This document shows, one piece after another, positions 1-13,856 of a DNA stretch of 64,000 nt. The DNA comes from Manduca sexta (Eukaryota > Arthropoda > Insecta > Lepidoptera > Sphingidae), in contig NC_051121.1 of NCBI RefSeq assembly GCF_014839805.1, positions 2,091,116 to 2,155,115 of the forward strand. The letters run 5' to 3'. Position 1 is the stretch's first letter. Each line of letters starts with the position of its first letter. The notes beneath the pieces were generated by a model. It made no database searches and was not told the origin of the DNA. It saw only the letters and a list, made by a program, of their open reading frames with translations. Made by a program: the position numbers and the translations under genes.

Positions 1-2780
1 TCGTTCATCCCCGATGCTCATGCATTACTTCAATGTTCTAATTCCTTTAAAGACTCACGTGTTGACGAGCTATGAAGATGACTTACCATCAGGTGACCCA
101 CCGCTCGTTTGCATAATTTTTGCCAATCAAATTCTTTTCTAGTTTCAAACAGGCCCGTATAATTGTGTCGTCTGGCGAGGGTAAATCATCTCCTGTCAGT
201 CGACACTACCTGGACCTTACTCCACTGACCATAAGGTGCAGAGGGGTCACTTTTCCGTGCCCGTATTACAAACTACGTTCCTTTAACTGAGCCCTTAGCT
301 GTAATGATTCTCTCATATTAACCTGCAATCATTAATCCCTCGTTACATGCATATTGCACTGTTTAATCGATTCAAATTACACTTCCGGCCCACGTGTTAA
401 TCTCCTTACTTTAAACTTTCATAGAACAGTAATATACTCAGCATTCGCAAGGAATCGATCCCCAGTACCCCTCTATATTGCTAAACCTACACTCGATCCG
501 TGAGCCGCGGCTGTGTGGGCGACACTCGTGTAAGCCGACACTGCTATGTCCACATTGTGACGCGCTGTCGTCTCGTATTAGTTACAGTCCACGTCGGCTA
601 CCTACCGCGTAAACCCTAGCCTCTGTGTACTGTCTAGTCTAGACTGTGTTCGGGATTTAAGGCATAAAATTGCGTCTAGGTTTTTTATAATATGCCGACA
701 ACGACATGTTAAATTCAATACTGTTACGTAACATCATATTACACTTTTTAAAGTGCATAATAACGTTATTTCTATAATTGTATTTTATTAATGTCCATAA
801 TATGGCTAGTTAAGTAAGTCAAGCTGATGAGCTATTTGTTGAATGATCGCCACTACCCCTAAAATCAGAATGCTAAAGGAAAAATATTGTAGATATATGG
901 TGCAATAAATTAAATACAAGTTGGGAACAAAAAGGGAAGTTTTAGACGTCGCGCAATATAATGACTATTATTTTTTTTTTTCAAATGCTTCTTGTCACTT
1001 TAGCAAAATAAAACAGACTATTGTCTAAATAAATGTAATATGTATACATATTAAAACATCTAAAAATATTATATTTATTCAAATATTGCAATGTTAACTC
1101 GTCTGTAAAAAAACCTACATTATCAAATTGCTTGTTTAAATATCTGTGAAGTGTGACCTATTTACACGGCCGACACTTCTAGCATACTCATTATATACTC
1201 GCGCCTGTCCGATTATAATCAACTACACTTTTACGCAGTTTGTAGTATCCAATAACTATGTTCTAGCAATTTCAGTTTTTACTTTGAGCTTCATCAGCAA
1301 ATAATTTCAACAGAATTTAAGTTTACGAAGTGTATTGTGATCAGGACAAAGTCCATCATATAGTCTTTTAAATAAATATTTAAATATTATTTTAGGAGCT
1401 GTTTGAGGCTTCTCAAATGTGTGACGTCGCATTTGCTCAGCCCCAACTTTGCAAGCCTTTACTAGTTCATTAGAATTATTTTACTTTAATACTTACATTT
1501 TAATATTAGAAAACACAAATAAGCATTATAAATATTTTTAATCAGTCTTCATAAATGAAGAATTCCTTATCTTGGAAACATAAAGTGTATAGAGTAGGCA
1601 CATGCACTGTATGCATGAATGTTAACGTATATTGTATTTCATATCCGCCATCTTGGAAGCGGCATGATTGCATAGCCCGCCATTTTGTTAACCATTATGA
1701 CACTAATACGTTAAATTGTAACTTTTAAATGAAATACATCGACGCGGTTAAAAGACTATAAATGTAACGTAACAAAATAAGTCTGAGACTAAAAAAAATC
1801 TATAAAAACATTTTATGGTTCAAAGAACATTCCTCTAGGCATAGTTTTTGCATGGTAAATTAAATCATAGGAAGTTCAATGTCCTATAAAGTAAGACTAC
1901 AAAACGAAAATGTAATAATACTATTACTAAAACGACGGCGACTATTTTCAACATTAATTCAACCAAATCGACGACCTTTTTGAACAACCTTTCCCTTACA
2001 AATAAATTAATAAAATAATCCTTGAAAATTAAATATTTTTCCCCAAAGGTATACTTCGTTACTTTAGAATCAGAGATATATCTAAAAAAAAGCTTTTTGA
2101 GAAAGAAAACTAAAAAAAAAAAAGAATATTTTCCTCGCTTAAATCTATCTATAGAAATTGTTATTCTAACATTTCTAAGTCCTAAATTACTCAAATTCAA
2201 AGTATTAATATTTAAATCGGCTTTCTAAACTATAACACTAATGCTGCAATGTGTCCAACTAACAAAATGATACTCTGGAACAACAAGATCAAAGCAAATA
2301 TCTCAAATAATGAGCCACCTCAAACTAAAATATAATCAAACATGTTTCCAATCCACATTTCTTCTCTGCAGATCTTCATAATCCTCGTGACATTTAACAG
2401 CAGCTAGCTAGGTAAAAATTACATGGACAAGCTACTTGAATGCAATAATACTATTTCTAGATATAGCAACTTATAAAAGAACACATTTTGTCACTCAACT
2501 AGTCTACTGACAAGTCGATTGCTGTGTTTATATTTGAAATTAGTTCTTTCTGAACCGGATTTAAATTGAGTTCATATTCACTTATTTAATTTATTAAATG
2601 TCTGAATGCAACACCACTAGGTGTACAATGTACATACAAAAAAAATGTTTAATGAATTGTATGTTCTGCGTATAATTATCATTTATTGCAACGCAATTAT
2701 TTGCAATATACCTGGTCATCTTCACATCAAGTCAAGAACAAACTAACGATTAACGTATACAAATCTATGCTAGCACTTAC
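1..2780. other. intron of GLYR1 / flank, no exon recognised
   Basis: This stretch lies downstream (on the minus strand) of the last GLYR1 exon visible here and must be mostly a large GLYR1 intron, because the dehydrogenase domain is unfinished at 2781. I found no reading frame resembling the remaining dehydrogenase. The part from about 100 to 270 is a diverged copy of an interspersed repeat also seen near 6040, 12050 and 62500. The remainder is AT-rich and low in complexity, especially 960-2230. Confidence 0.6.
100..270 (+). repeat. dispersed SINE-like repeat, copy 1 (diverged)
   Basis: This segment shares a block with four other places in the window: 'ataattgtgtcgtctgg', then 'gtcagtcgacactacctgga', then 'gaggggtcacttttccgtgcccgta'. 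The same ordered motifs recur at about 6040-6215, 12030-12215 and 62500-62735, and weakly at 11300-11440. It is non-coding. I call it a SINE-like dispersed family; the exact family name is not known to me. Confidence 0.6.
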
Positions 2781-5700
2781 CTTAGCCGCAGTTCGATTCC
2801 AGACGATAACTTTATGCCCAGAGTTGAGCAGATTTTTCACTATGCCGGAGCCCATGATGCCGAGGCCGAGGAAGCCGAACTTCATCTGGCTCGCCTTGAT
2901 GTTCTTCTCCAGGAGAGTTTCTGACACGTTCTCCAGGTCCAGCGGCGGTGTTTCCTGTGGAAGAAGTGGTAGTTAGTTAGTCCAGAGTAAAACAGATCAT
3001 TTTTAATTAACATCTAAAAATAAAAACATTAAATAATTTCTTCCTCCTGACAAATATAGATACAAAATCTTTTTTCTTTGTAGGAACTCACTTTGCGAAT
3101 TTAAATCCAGAAATTTGGACCCATTATCCCCCATTCCGCGGTAAAATCTTGGGCCCGTTTCCATTTAAAGACTATATTTTGAAAAAGTGAACGAATACCC
3201 GTTTTTTGATAAGGTATAAAATGTTTTAAAAGTATTATCATCACAATGTTTCGATCAGACAAATATAGACCAGACATGGTAGTCTCTATCTCGCAGTTAG
3301 TGGTTGGTATGGTTCAGTGGAATCGGCCGATAAATCCAGTCAGCCAATTATGCTCTTCCTATAAAAGATTCTGACAATCGGCTGGATTACTTAAACTCTT
3401 CCTCTTCAAACCTAAACACTTCAAAATACCATATAATTCAACTTACAGGTCTAAGAATGTTCGAGGGGCGATGCAGCAGGCTGGACTTCTTGGAGAAGGA
3501 GTGGTTCAGCATGGACGGCTTCTCGTTGACCACGTCGCTGTCGGTGTACGAGCGAGACAGCGAGCTCTTGGTCTTCTTCCGAGGAGTCGCCTTCACGCCG
3601 GCAGACGACGCTCGCTTTATAGGCTTGACCTTTGAAATGCCCAAACGTATCTATAAATTGGTGAGAAGTTGCAACTGTTTAATGGATGGCAGTAAACGAC
3701 ACAAAAGCAGGTGAGATGGATATGCAGGTTTACGAATCAAAATATAATAGGTGCAAGCTTGGTATGGAGATACGATAAACGGTGATAATATTTTGTAAGT
3801 TTAGGAATTGGTATATGAAAACTATGTTTACCATGACTGAGTATTACTTCACTAATAGAACGCTGGCTTCAATCTACAGGGTAGATTCTATACTATAACT
3901 GAATATAACTATGGGCTACGTTTATTGTAGACTATCTTTTGCCCGCGGCTCCGCCCGCGTGATATAGTTTTTTGGGATAGTTTTCCGTTATAAAAGTCAT
4001 GCTACACATATATTTTGCAAAATTTTTCATTACTGCTTCGTTCCTATTGGTCATAGCGTGATGATATATAGCCTTCCTTGAACAAAGGGCTATCCAACAC
4101 TAACAGAATTTTTCAGTTTGAACCGGTAGTTCCTGAGATTAGCGCGTTCAAACAAACAAACTCTTCAGCTTTATTAGATTTCATTATTACTCAATCTTAA
4201 TTTAATTATATTTAATAATTCAATATTCATTTGGCCACATGACTATCATAACTTTACCCAAAAACTGCACCAAAAGCAAACAAATATTTTACACACAATT
4301 ACTAAGAAATATAAGATAGTCTACTTCCTTAAGTGACCTTTTTATTCACAGTTTAAATATCGCCGAGTTAGAGTAATCTATCTTCCGCCTAGCTTAGCTG
4401 CTTTGGCGTATTTAGCGAATAAGAAGAAGAAGAAGTGGATGACGACCCTAATGGCAACCAGGTTCATGTATGACGATGTAAAATGACCAGCCTATTCGTT
4501 TCAGTTATGCCGAATTCGAAGCCTTAGTAATACTTTAGAAAATATAAAACGATCCCTATGCCCTCAATTTCCTCAGTAGACACACTTATGCCTTGCCGTT
4601 GCCTTAGGTAATAAATAATGTTAAAAAATCACTTTAATTTGGATTAGGCGATTAGTGTACCTGTACACTATGTTTAGTAGAAATACACTTGCTCTTAGCA
4701 ACTCTAGAGTTAAATTTTAGCTTATAACGTCGCGATGAAGCTCTACACGAGTAAATCCAAATATTCGCAACAAAATACTCGCTTGAACATGCCGTTCATA
4801 GGTCTAGATTTTTCCCCTATAACTATGTATTAACTACACAAATAAAAACAGTTATTCATAAAAAAAACAAAATGGCGACGCTAAGGTATCAAAATGAATC
4901 TATTACACAAATTTTGTAGAATTTAGGTAAACGCTGACTGAAAATAAACAACATATTCATTACTATGTATAATAAAAGTTAGAATTAATGCAATTTGAAT
5001 ATAATTTACAATATCCTGCTAGAAACAATTGTGCGACCACATGCTGACATCCGCTAAACGCGCGTGCTATTTTCAACCTTATTCAAAACTAGGTAAGTGT
5101 TGCTCGTAGCTCTGACGGAATAAAAATAATTTCTCCGGATAACAGTTCCGCTTACTCTTTTAAGATGAAAAAGGAGACCATGTTCATTCTTATGGTGCAA
5201 GCTTAATCCCTATCAAATTTCAACAAAATCGGTCCAATAGTTTACCCGTGGAAGCGTAATAAACCTAAAATTACTTTCGCAATTTTAATATTTAATTCAT
5301 ATATTTGACTAATATAATGTGTAGAATAAAAATTGTAAGAATACTAGATAGCACCAAGTTAAAAACCACAATCGTTCAAATAACGCACCCAGATTTAAAA
5401 CAGATTGTATAAAAAACAAGCCAAGACAGATTAACAAGATACCTGTCATTAAGTTGTTAAGACAATTCGCGACGTTATTATTAGAGAGCTACCGACGCGC
5501 AACCGTGTCAATTACTGACAAAAAATCTTGGTGACCAAACACTCCAAGAGACCCGTAAGTCGACAACGATAATTAGTTTTAAGCGGTTAAGAAAATTCCA
5601 GAGTGCACGGTCATATTTTTAACATGCTGTAATAATTCCCTACATGTTTCACCGTGAGCAAAAGCAGTAGGCTTGAGTCGGCATTAGGCATCTATACATA

Positions 5701-8700
5701 TAATGTCGAGTTACCATACGTCCTGATACACCAGGAAAAGTCTCACATTGTAGCATTGTCACCCCGGCAACAATTCAATTATCATTGAACATTTCATATA
5801 CAAAATGGTTGCCACATACATCTCGAATACATTGGACTATTATCAGATTTAACAATTATAAAACTAAGAATATAGCCGGTCCAGTATAATAAGCATCGAA
5901 AATTGAAAATATCCTATATTGCCTCCCTGAATTTATGGCAACCCTAGTCTAAAGGAGTGTACAAAACTATATCCGTACACCAGAGGATATCTTATACTTT
6001 GAGCTGTGCGTTGGAAACTCACAAATATTGATTTCACCTGCCAGACAGGCGAAACCTGGTCCACACTCATATTGCGTCCTCATGCAAATACAAGCACATA
6101 TACTCATATAAATGCATGCCGGCATAATTGTGTCAACTGGCATGGGATAAACATCTCTCGTCCGTCAACATTTTATCTGAACTATGGGGTCACTTTTCCG
6201 TGCCCAATAAAAAAGGTAAAACTGTAGACCTGCCTTTGTTCTATTACTCCTTGACCTCAGCACTTTAAAATTTTACATAATTTATTTAGAGACGACTGAA
6301 ATGCTGCATATTTTCGCCGGTCGCATTAGTATTGTATTCTTGAATCCGTAAGAGATGCTCTCAATAAGTTATTGCCATTTACAGGATCTACAGATAAACA
6401 CTTTTTTTTTTTCAACATTAAAATAATATTGCAGCACACTTTGTAAAGATGTTTTAATTTAATATGTTAGCAGTAAGGACGATAGGACTGTTGGTGGCAT
6501 TGTGGTAATGACATCAAAGCCCCCTAAAACACAAAAAAAAAATCATAGCTGTAAGTATTCAACGCAAGTCGTGATAAAATTATAAAATAGATATTGCTCG
6601 CAGCTTTTCCCGCGTGAAAGTTCATTCCCGGTAAAAATCCCCTATCACACTGCAGCTATTTGAAAACCTTACTCTATTTGAAAAATCTGATTAAAAAATC
6701 CCATAATTTCCCATAGGAGCAAATTACCAGGATAAAAATTAGCTTATCTCTTCATCCAGGGCATGGTCTATCCGTGTGCTAAATCTCATCCAAATCCGTT
6801 TAGCTGATTCTGTATTTACTTCTAACAAAAATCCACACATTTTCACAATCTTTCACATCTATAATATTAGTTAGACTAGTTAGATTACATTTAGACGTCT
6901 AAGGCCCGGCGCCCACAGGCAGGACCGCACGCCAAATGCATACTTCGGTATCTCTATATGTAAGCGCATACTCATAATAAGTTAATTCCACGGGTATCCA
7001 TGAGCGTGCCAAAATATCCCTTAGCATACCGAAGCCTAGTTGAACTTGAAATTTCAAAAATAAAAGTAAGTATATTTAATATCACAATTAGTTGCATAAA
7101 ATTCAATTCTGAGGCGGCTCACGCATGAGCGCCACAAAACATTAAAAAAAAACTTAAATTGTCTTCTAAATATATAGCACATATATAGTAATAATATAAC
7201 CACCAAAAACACCTGATAACACATACAGAACTAACACTCAGCATGGAACGGAACGGTCCAGCAGTTTTTGTTTTTTTTTTTAAATTTGGTTTTAATTAGT
7301 TACAAATTACAAAGGCAATTTCATATACCAACAATCCTATCAATGATGTAAACAAATAAAAAAATACAAACAAGATTAAAAGTAATAGCAATTTTGGGGT
7401 TTAGGGTATAATGACCAATGTTTGGGACATAATGGCTAGTGGGATAATGTTATATGAATATTGCATACCTCTGACAACAATTGTACTGATATTAAACTAA
7501 GTATGTAACAAACCGAACCTTAACTCCCACGGTACATAGCACCTTACGTAGCTGGGGAAATGTAGGAATGATAACACCTCTGCCTACCGCTGAAAACGGA
7601 AAAAAAGCGTGATGCTATCTAGAAGCTTATCTCACCTTGGGTGTCGAGCTCTTTTTCTTGACAGACTCAGTAGAACTGCCCTCCTCTTCTTCCGTCTTCT
7701 CTTCTCTATTTTCTTCTTCTTCGAGCACGTCTTTCAATTTGTCGAACTCTTCCTCGGCACTGCGAGCGTGGTCGTCCAGATCACCGAATTTCTAATGGAA
7801 GAATTGAAAACCTTAATAAGATTATCGTAGAACGAAATTCAGAAAACGTTCTAAATAATGACCTGAGTGATCACCTCCGTCCTTAGGGACCCAATTACTA
7901 GAAGAATCGTGGATATATTACAGAATGTAAAAGAAATCAATGGAGATTACATCAATCAAATGTGTTTGTTATAAACATTGAATACTGGCCTAAACACTTC
8001 ACTCATATGAGTAACTTCTATAGAAAGAAAGTAATTATGCGGCATACATGTCGATTTCCGAGTCTGAAGTATGAAATATACTCCATAGCTATTTCCGCAC
8101 GATTGCTTTATCACTTTCACACATTTCTAGACGTAACATAAAAGTTGATTTTTCAACGTTCTTTTAAACGTCCATTCCTATAAATACGGTATTTTATTTT
8201 TTACACGAAGGAAAATTTTTATCTAAGTTATAATACTTTATGACTATCAAACGTGTCAAGAAGAGGATTAACAGGAATAAGGAACAAAGTTTAATTTTCA
8301 AAGTAAAGCCTGTTTATTATAAGATCTTATTTATTGCAGATCAGCTTTCATACTGTAATTTTTGTTATCTGTCTCATTCCACTAATTACACCTTAATCTT
8401 TTCATTACTATACTAAAATGTTCCGCTATTGCGAAAATCACCTAATATTTTAGAGAAAGGCGTGAATTTTTATCACAATCAACCATGCTTGTACGATTAT
8501 ATCTGGTAAATTGCCAGAACCTCGTTGTATGTTCTTCAACAGAGTAAATCAAATCTACGTGGAGTGGATACAGGACTCGGTACTCGATCCCGAAGATTAG
8601 ATACAGGAACCTAACATTATCTTTACTTGGTTTACATTGTTCTAAACAATGGTATAAATATTTAAATACGTATTTGCTAGAAAACGCAAAATGGTACAAA

Positions 8701-11700
8701 CCTCAGGATTCTCAATGTATTCCTCAATCTGAGCGACTGCCTCCTTGAAGGCGGCGGTCTTGCACGACTTGATCAGCTGCTCCTTGTATTCCTGATACGG
8801 TTTGATGTTGTTGTCTTCTATCCAAGCACTGTTTAGAATAAAGACTGTATTAAGGATTTTTTTCTCTGCAGGAGGTTTTTCTTCACATAGGAGATATGTT
8901 TGAGAAAGAAAGTATAGATAGGGAACGAATTTTCTGTATTTGTTACATAGCTTGCTCTCCTTTGACATAAAGACATATATTAGGTCTCCTTGGACAGAGA
9001 CATTACCGCGATTATAATTACATGTTTTGAAAATAAGCAATAAAATTATTTAGGCTTATCTAAAATGAAATCATTAGGAGACGGGAAATAAAATATTGAC
9101 TTCGGCCACGAAATTATCGTAAAACTCTTGAATAAATACCTTCTACTCTTACTTCAATCTACACCTGAATTTTATATCCCAAATAACAAAACAAACCAAT
9201 TTTAGAACAAGGCCAGATTGGAGTTAGTTTATACTAAACTTTATATATCAGGTATACTCGTATATAGTTTTAATATAAACATAAACAAAATGGCACCAAA
9301 GTTATCTTATTTATCTATTACTTAATATATAGCTATAGAAAACATATTACAGACATTCAAAATCTCACTGCAATCCAGAATACATCATAATTAATATGAT
9401 CCAGCAACCTTGAGACGCAGCCAAAATTTTTACTGTGTGCAAGTTGCATTCTAGATAAATAATATTAAAAAGATTATATAGTTAAACAAGGTACAAGACT
9501 TGAAATTGAAAGTATGTTTTTTATTTTATACATATTTTGTAAATCAGTTTGATCCGTTAGATGGTGACTATAGACCTGTTGATACCAGAAGACATTAATA
9601 GAACAATACATTTTACAACATTTTGAACATGTTTCCTTCATTGATAGTTGGAGTGAACAATCTTTTGCCATTAAAAAAATACAGACTACATAACCGTATT
9701 GATTGTAGTCATCTTATTGGATTCAAACTTTTTTTTATATATAAAACATACGAAATAAATTGTGCATTGTCTAAGAAGTCCTAACCAAAGTCCGTCGCCG
9801 ATGTCATCAATCTCCAAGAAACATGATATTTGGGTAACTAGCATGTCACTCGTCAGTCATCAAATCAAAATAAAGCTGCCTCTGCATAGTTTCAATGATA
9901 TAACACGATCGTTCTGTCCCAATACTGTAGCTACAGAGAACATTAAACAAATGCACGTAGCTAACTTAATAGAAACAGTTTTTTTTTCATATATAATGTA
10001 AAAAAAACATATTATATAAAGTATTCGAAAGCGAACTATGTCATTTTTTTTCATACAGGCACGGCATAGTAAACCGGAAGGTTCTGAGTTGTATAATCAG
10101 ATGTGACAAACCTTATACTTGATCTGGTTGATAGGTAAGATAATTTACACCAACCATCGACCACCATGCGGCCGGTCTTAAACTAAACCAGATTTCAGCT
10201 ATGCGTAAGACTCAAACGGGCAAAATGATATACTATACATGTTGATAAAAACAAAAAATACAAATGTTAAGTATGTATTAAGTAAATATAATATCGTTTA
10301 TATTTATCCATTTTTCCCCGCATTTCAAACAAATAAAAATTATTATTTATTAATCAGAAACCAACTCCAAGCGTTCACAGTCCACGTTTTCTACCGGTTT
10401 ATAATTTCCCAGGTCATATCAGATCTCACACGCAACAAGTACGTCATTGTGCGCACTCGGCATAAGTGCGACAGTGATAGAGATAGTGCGCTCGTTCCAA
10501 CGAAGTCCATGCATATTTTGAAGAGACCTCGTCTACCTTCAACATGAAACATGAAAGAGTTTCTCTACCAAATATTATTGAAGGACACTATAGTCTTGTT
10601 AAAGAGTCACTTTTCGCCCCTACAGTTAATCTGAATGTTCTGATTTACCTACTCTGCTTCCATTGCGTAGACTTGCACCCTTGCTTCTCTTACCTCTTAG
10701 ATGACTATTCTGATTATTATTCAAACCCAAGCGCTCGTATCTAGGCCACCAGGCTCAAGGAAGAAGCCTGAAGAGCTAAACCTCTTGAACACTCTTCGTA
10801 CTTGTTATCTTAGAAGTTCAGGATATAAAGTCGCGATCAGATCTTTCTATCACATCATAGCTAGCAATAGATTCGGCTAAGGCAACTAGGAAACTTGCTT
10901 CTTTGATCTCTTAACGCCAGCCATGTTGCCACACTAGAACCATTATTTTTTTCTGGAATTTACCAGTTAACAGATATAATCTTCGCATCCTCAAACTATT
11001 CCCTAAGGTGTAGCTGCTCTATGAATCCTCCATTTCCAATTAAAACCCTAATATACACGAGAATAGTGTCTTGCTGTATAAGTTAGATAAAAGGATCATG
11101 ACGTCGCGGGCAGATCGGTTTATACTTCATTAGATCGTTTATTTGGTTTGGTGGTAGCGTAATTGGGTGATGAGCCACAAGGTGCTGGTTTCAATTTATT
11201 GCACTATTAAAACGGCACGGTCGCACACTTAACTGACAGAATACTTTATTGGTAAATTGCGAGGTTCTGGGTTCGATTCCCAGGCCATGCACTTAATAAT
11301 TGTGACACATCAAGTCGATATGCGTTGTTCGGTAATTTGTGATCGACATTTCTCGTCCCTTGACGTTTAAAAAGTCAGCCATGGACTTGACGAGCAGTGA
11401 GTGCCCCTCTACTTATAAAGATGGCAGCTGATGTATGTTGTTGATCTCCTGTCGAAAATCTGATTGGTAGAATATCAAGGCTAAAGCATATTACAGTTCC
11501 AAATGCAATTGTCCACCCTCTTACAAATCAGTTAGGGTCAAATATCTTCATCTAAGCTATTATATCCATCCTCCCTTCTCAAATCAAGCAATATCCTGAG
11601 AAGAATAGTGATTTAAAAATTAATACACCACTCACTCATTATTTCATTGGTACTAAGTTACCCGATAGAGTAAAATCCTGAGTTTTTACAAACACACTCA

Positions 11701-13856
11701 ATTGTCATTCACAATCCCTGGGCAGGCAGATGCGCAACTAGTGCATCTACTTTTCGCTGTATGTATTCTGACCCATAATGTGATAGGAGACAAACCTCTA
11801 TAGGAATATGTGGCACAAATTGCAGACTCCATGCTGATACTGACTAGAAATTCCCAATATAACTGTAAAACCTGATTTTAAAACCTGTAAGCTGTTTGGT
11901 AGTCAAATTTAATCTTTAGATGATGAATAAAACAATTCTATCAAATAGTATTTATAAATTAATCTGTAAGCTTCTAGGATATTTGTATCAGCCTTGATAG
12001 CCATCACTATACAAGGTGTAAAATCCGCAATAGTGGTCAACATAAGTGTGTTGGGTTCTAGGATAAGCCTGTGTATATTATCTGGTTTAAACGGGAGAGC
12101 ATAATTATGTCAAATGAAGGGATGATCAGGTCTTGTCAGTCAACACTCTTTCTGGACCCTACATCTCTTATTACGAGGAGCAGAGGGGTCATTTTCCATT
12201 CCCATATAACAAAAAGATATGCTTTCTTTCAGTGACTTTTGAAGACTCCACATTAATTATTATCTATATATGCTTATAATATTGTAATATGAAGACTATA
12301 AAAGTACTTGCTCAGAATATTTATGTATTATTACAAACATTTTACTTCTGAATTACTTAACTTCTCAAATTACTAACTTTATTTATAAAAGTAGAAGGGC
12401 ATACATTGGACCAGTTCATTAAAAAAATTAAACAATATATGTCGGCCTACTAAAACAATCATAAGTAGAAGTGGGCAGTGTTGCAGAAATGACACCAACG
12501 AACTCAAGCCCCTTACAAGCATCTGAATTCATTTCTGATGATGCAAACTTACTTAACATTTAAAATACGGGTACTCCTGCAGAACTTTCTATTATCTTGA
12601 ATATTATATTATTTTAGTATTTGGTGTGTTTAGCCTCTTAAATAATACTTGATCCACACTGGTCCATCCTTTTCATATCATCAAGGAGAATGTGGACAAT
12701 ATTTCAATTTCAACACTACTATAATAATTGGTGGATATTAAGTGCATGCCTCTTATTGCCTGAAGTGGTAGGCAGAGGCATAACAAATGCACCCATCCCA
12801 CTTTCCCCATGCATATTATGTCTTATCAATAGCCTATAGACATATCAGGATCAAACTCCAGGCCGATACTGAATATAAAACCGAATATCACTTCACCTGA
12901 CCTGGAGATTGAACCCAATACAACTCTACTATGGTACCATAATACAACTATGCCACCAAGGCAGTGGTAAACAAAAATCCTTATTATTATGATGTAGCTC
13001 CTTTAAAAAAATATGGTTAAATACAAATATGTATAGAATATTAATGATAGAAGTAAATAGGTAGTAAATGTTTTTAAAGAATTCTATTTTCAACATAAAT
13101 GATCTATACCAGTCTGAAAACAGTACCATATAGGGATTCTTTTTTTAAACTAAATATCTACATTACTTACTTGCACTTCTTTTTTTTATCATTAGGATAA
13201 ATCTTTATAAGTTGACACATTTTATGTGATACATTGTTGTGCACTACTTTTGTACTTGTCACGCTTTAGCAGACCTGTACTTACTAATTATTTGTTCCGA
13301 AGAAATAAATGCATTGCACATTGGTCGCCTTCTTCGGCGGCTTCAATTCCGGAGTTGGTATGGCTACCTGAAAATCATCACAACATTAAATTAGGTTAGC
13401 CATTTGTTTTCATTGTAAAAACAAGTTTATTTGTAACAAGGTAACAATGTTACGAGTGAATGAAGTCCACCGTGTAGATACTACAGGGTTCTGTTTAGCG
13501 TTGCTGCCAACCAGTCGTGTAATAATCAGAAAATTTCCCGCCTATTATCGCTTGCGTACAATTGAGTGAAAATAATCAACATTCATTGTTTACATTGTAT
13601 TTTACTTAATTAAAGACAGCATATTAACTTTCTTCAACGAATTAACAACTTGATGAGATATATTTATTTGAAAGTAGAAAAGTGAAGCCTCTTACCCGGC
13701 CTGGCCAAGGGCTAAATCCCTTCATTTTCGCCCTGAAACAAACACACAACACAATTTATTGACTCCGTTTTCAAATATGACATACATTCAGCACATTTTT
13801 GCGTTGTTTTTTACTACATACCAAACTAAATCACCAAGTTTATATCCTTCAGACAT
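2781..13856 (-). CDS. GLYR1: GLYR1 / NDF: PWWP-domain nucleosome factor with a dehydrogenase-like fold (5' part)
   Basis: Seven coding exons read in one frame on the minus strand: 13856-13822, 13732-13696, 13367-13285, 8828-8702, 7791-7636, 3629-3447, 2954-2781 (265 codons), all with GT-AG junctions and matching phases. Residues 1-94 form a PWWP domain (GDLVWAKMKGFSPWPGRV, then CIYFFGTNNYAWI). Residues 95-146 are Glu-rich and 147-207 are basic (TPRKKTK). Residues 208-265 start a beta-hydroxyacid-dehydrogenase Rossmann fold with the dinucleotide-binding loop GLGIMG at 237-242. In the family the PWWP domain binds nucleosomes carrying methylated H3K36, and the protein helps RNA polymerase II pass nucleosomes; the dehydrogenase part is thought to be catalytically inactive. 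The last 200-odd residues lie beyond the left edge. It starts 465 bp from ATRIP on the opposite strand. Confidence 0.93.
3937..4180 (+). repeat. LINE 3'-tail fragment (RTE-like), single unit
   Basis: It begins 'cttttgcccgcggctccgcc' and contains 'cattactgcttcgttcctat', 'catagcgtgatgatatatag' and 'gaaccggtagttcctgagat'. It ends in (CAAA)n followed by 'ctcttcagctttatta'. The same order of blocks, with the middle unit repeated four times, occurs at 21610-22500. Short tails of this type are common in lepidopteran genomes; the assignment to RTE-type LINEs is an inference. Confidence 0.7.
5150..5280 (+). repeat. LINE-tail relic
   Basis: The segment 'atcaaatttcaacaaaatcg' followed by 'gtccaatagtttacccgtgg' and 'aagcgtaataaac' matches the recurrent end of lepidopteran non-LTR retrotransposon copies. 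No open reading frame accompanies it. Confidence 0.45.
6040..6215 (+). repeat. dispersed SINE-like repeat, copy 2
   Basis: It has the ordered motifs 'gcataattgtgtcaactgg', 'cgtccgtcaaca' and 'ggggtcacttttccgtgccc' shared with the copies near 100, 12050 and 62600. It is intronic in GLYR1. Confidence 0.6.
6596..6865 (+). repeat. LINE-tail fragment, second subtype
   Basis: The stretch contains 'agcttttcccgcgtgaaagt', 'tctcttcatccagggcatgg' and 'aaatctcatccaaatccgtt' and ends near 'cacatctataatattagtta'. This order is typical of degraded RTE-type 3' ends in Lepidoptera. It is non-coding and intronic in GLYR1. Confidence 0.55.
7792..8701. other. GLYR1 intron 4
   Basis: AT-rich intron between the exon ending the PWWP domain and the Glu-rich exon. 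Nothing recognisable is seen in it. Confidence 0.7.
11140..11440 (+). repeat. tRNA-derived SINE
   Basis: A B box identical to the tRNA consensus, GGGTTCGATTCCC, lies at 11269-11281. It is followed by 'gacatttctcgtcccttgac' and 'gagtgcccctctacttat', a tail resembling the other SINE-like copies. The sequence upstream of the B box does not fold as a functional tRNA, so this is a SINE and not a tRNA gene. Confidence 0.65.
12030..12215 (+). repeat. dispersed SINE-like repeat, copy 3
   Basis: It begins 'cataagtgtgttgggttcta' and runs through 'ggataagcctgtgtatatta', 'gtcagtcaacactctttctg' and 'agaggggtcattttccattc'. It aligns over its length with the copy at 62540-62735. Confidence 0.65.
12725..12965 (-). 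repeat. tRNA-derived SINE, reverse orientation
   Basis: Read on the minus strand it starts 'ctgccttggtggcatagttg', with an A-box-like stretch, and then has a B-box-like 'gggttcaatctcc' at about 12904-12916. The body carries 'aggcagaggcat' in the plus direction, a block seen also near 7580. It is intronic in GLYR1. Confidence 0.55.

Larger units (their letters stand above)
2955..7635. other. GLYR1 introns 5 and 6 region (one exon inside at 3447-3629)
   Basis: Apart from the GLYR1 exon at 3447-3629 this is intronic. It holds LINE-tail fragments at 3940-4177, 5150-5280 and 6596-6860, a SINE-like copy at 6040-6215, and AT-rich unique sequence. No other coding exon was found on either strand. Confidence 0.7.
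8829..13284. other. GLYR1 intron 3, repeat-bearing
   Basis: A 4.5-kb intron. It carries a tRNA-headed SINE at about 11140-11440, a SINE-like copy at 12030-12215 and a reverse-oriented tRNA-headed SINE at about 12725-12965. The rest is AT-rich unique sequence with no convincing exon on either strand. Confidence 0.7.

Noticed and set aside
1865..2228. Open frames on both strands near 2000
   Set aside because: Low-complexity AT-rich DNA; proteins of Phe/Lys/Leu runs without homology.
8642..9040. Minus-strand 132-codon frame
   Set aside because: Only its lower part (8828-8702) is real GLYR1 exon; the rest is open intron upstream of the acceptor.
11269..11281. Perfect tRNA B box
   Set aside because: No matching acceptor and anticodon arms around it; part of a SINE.
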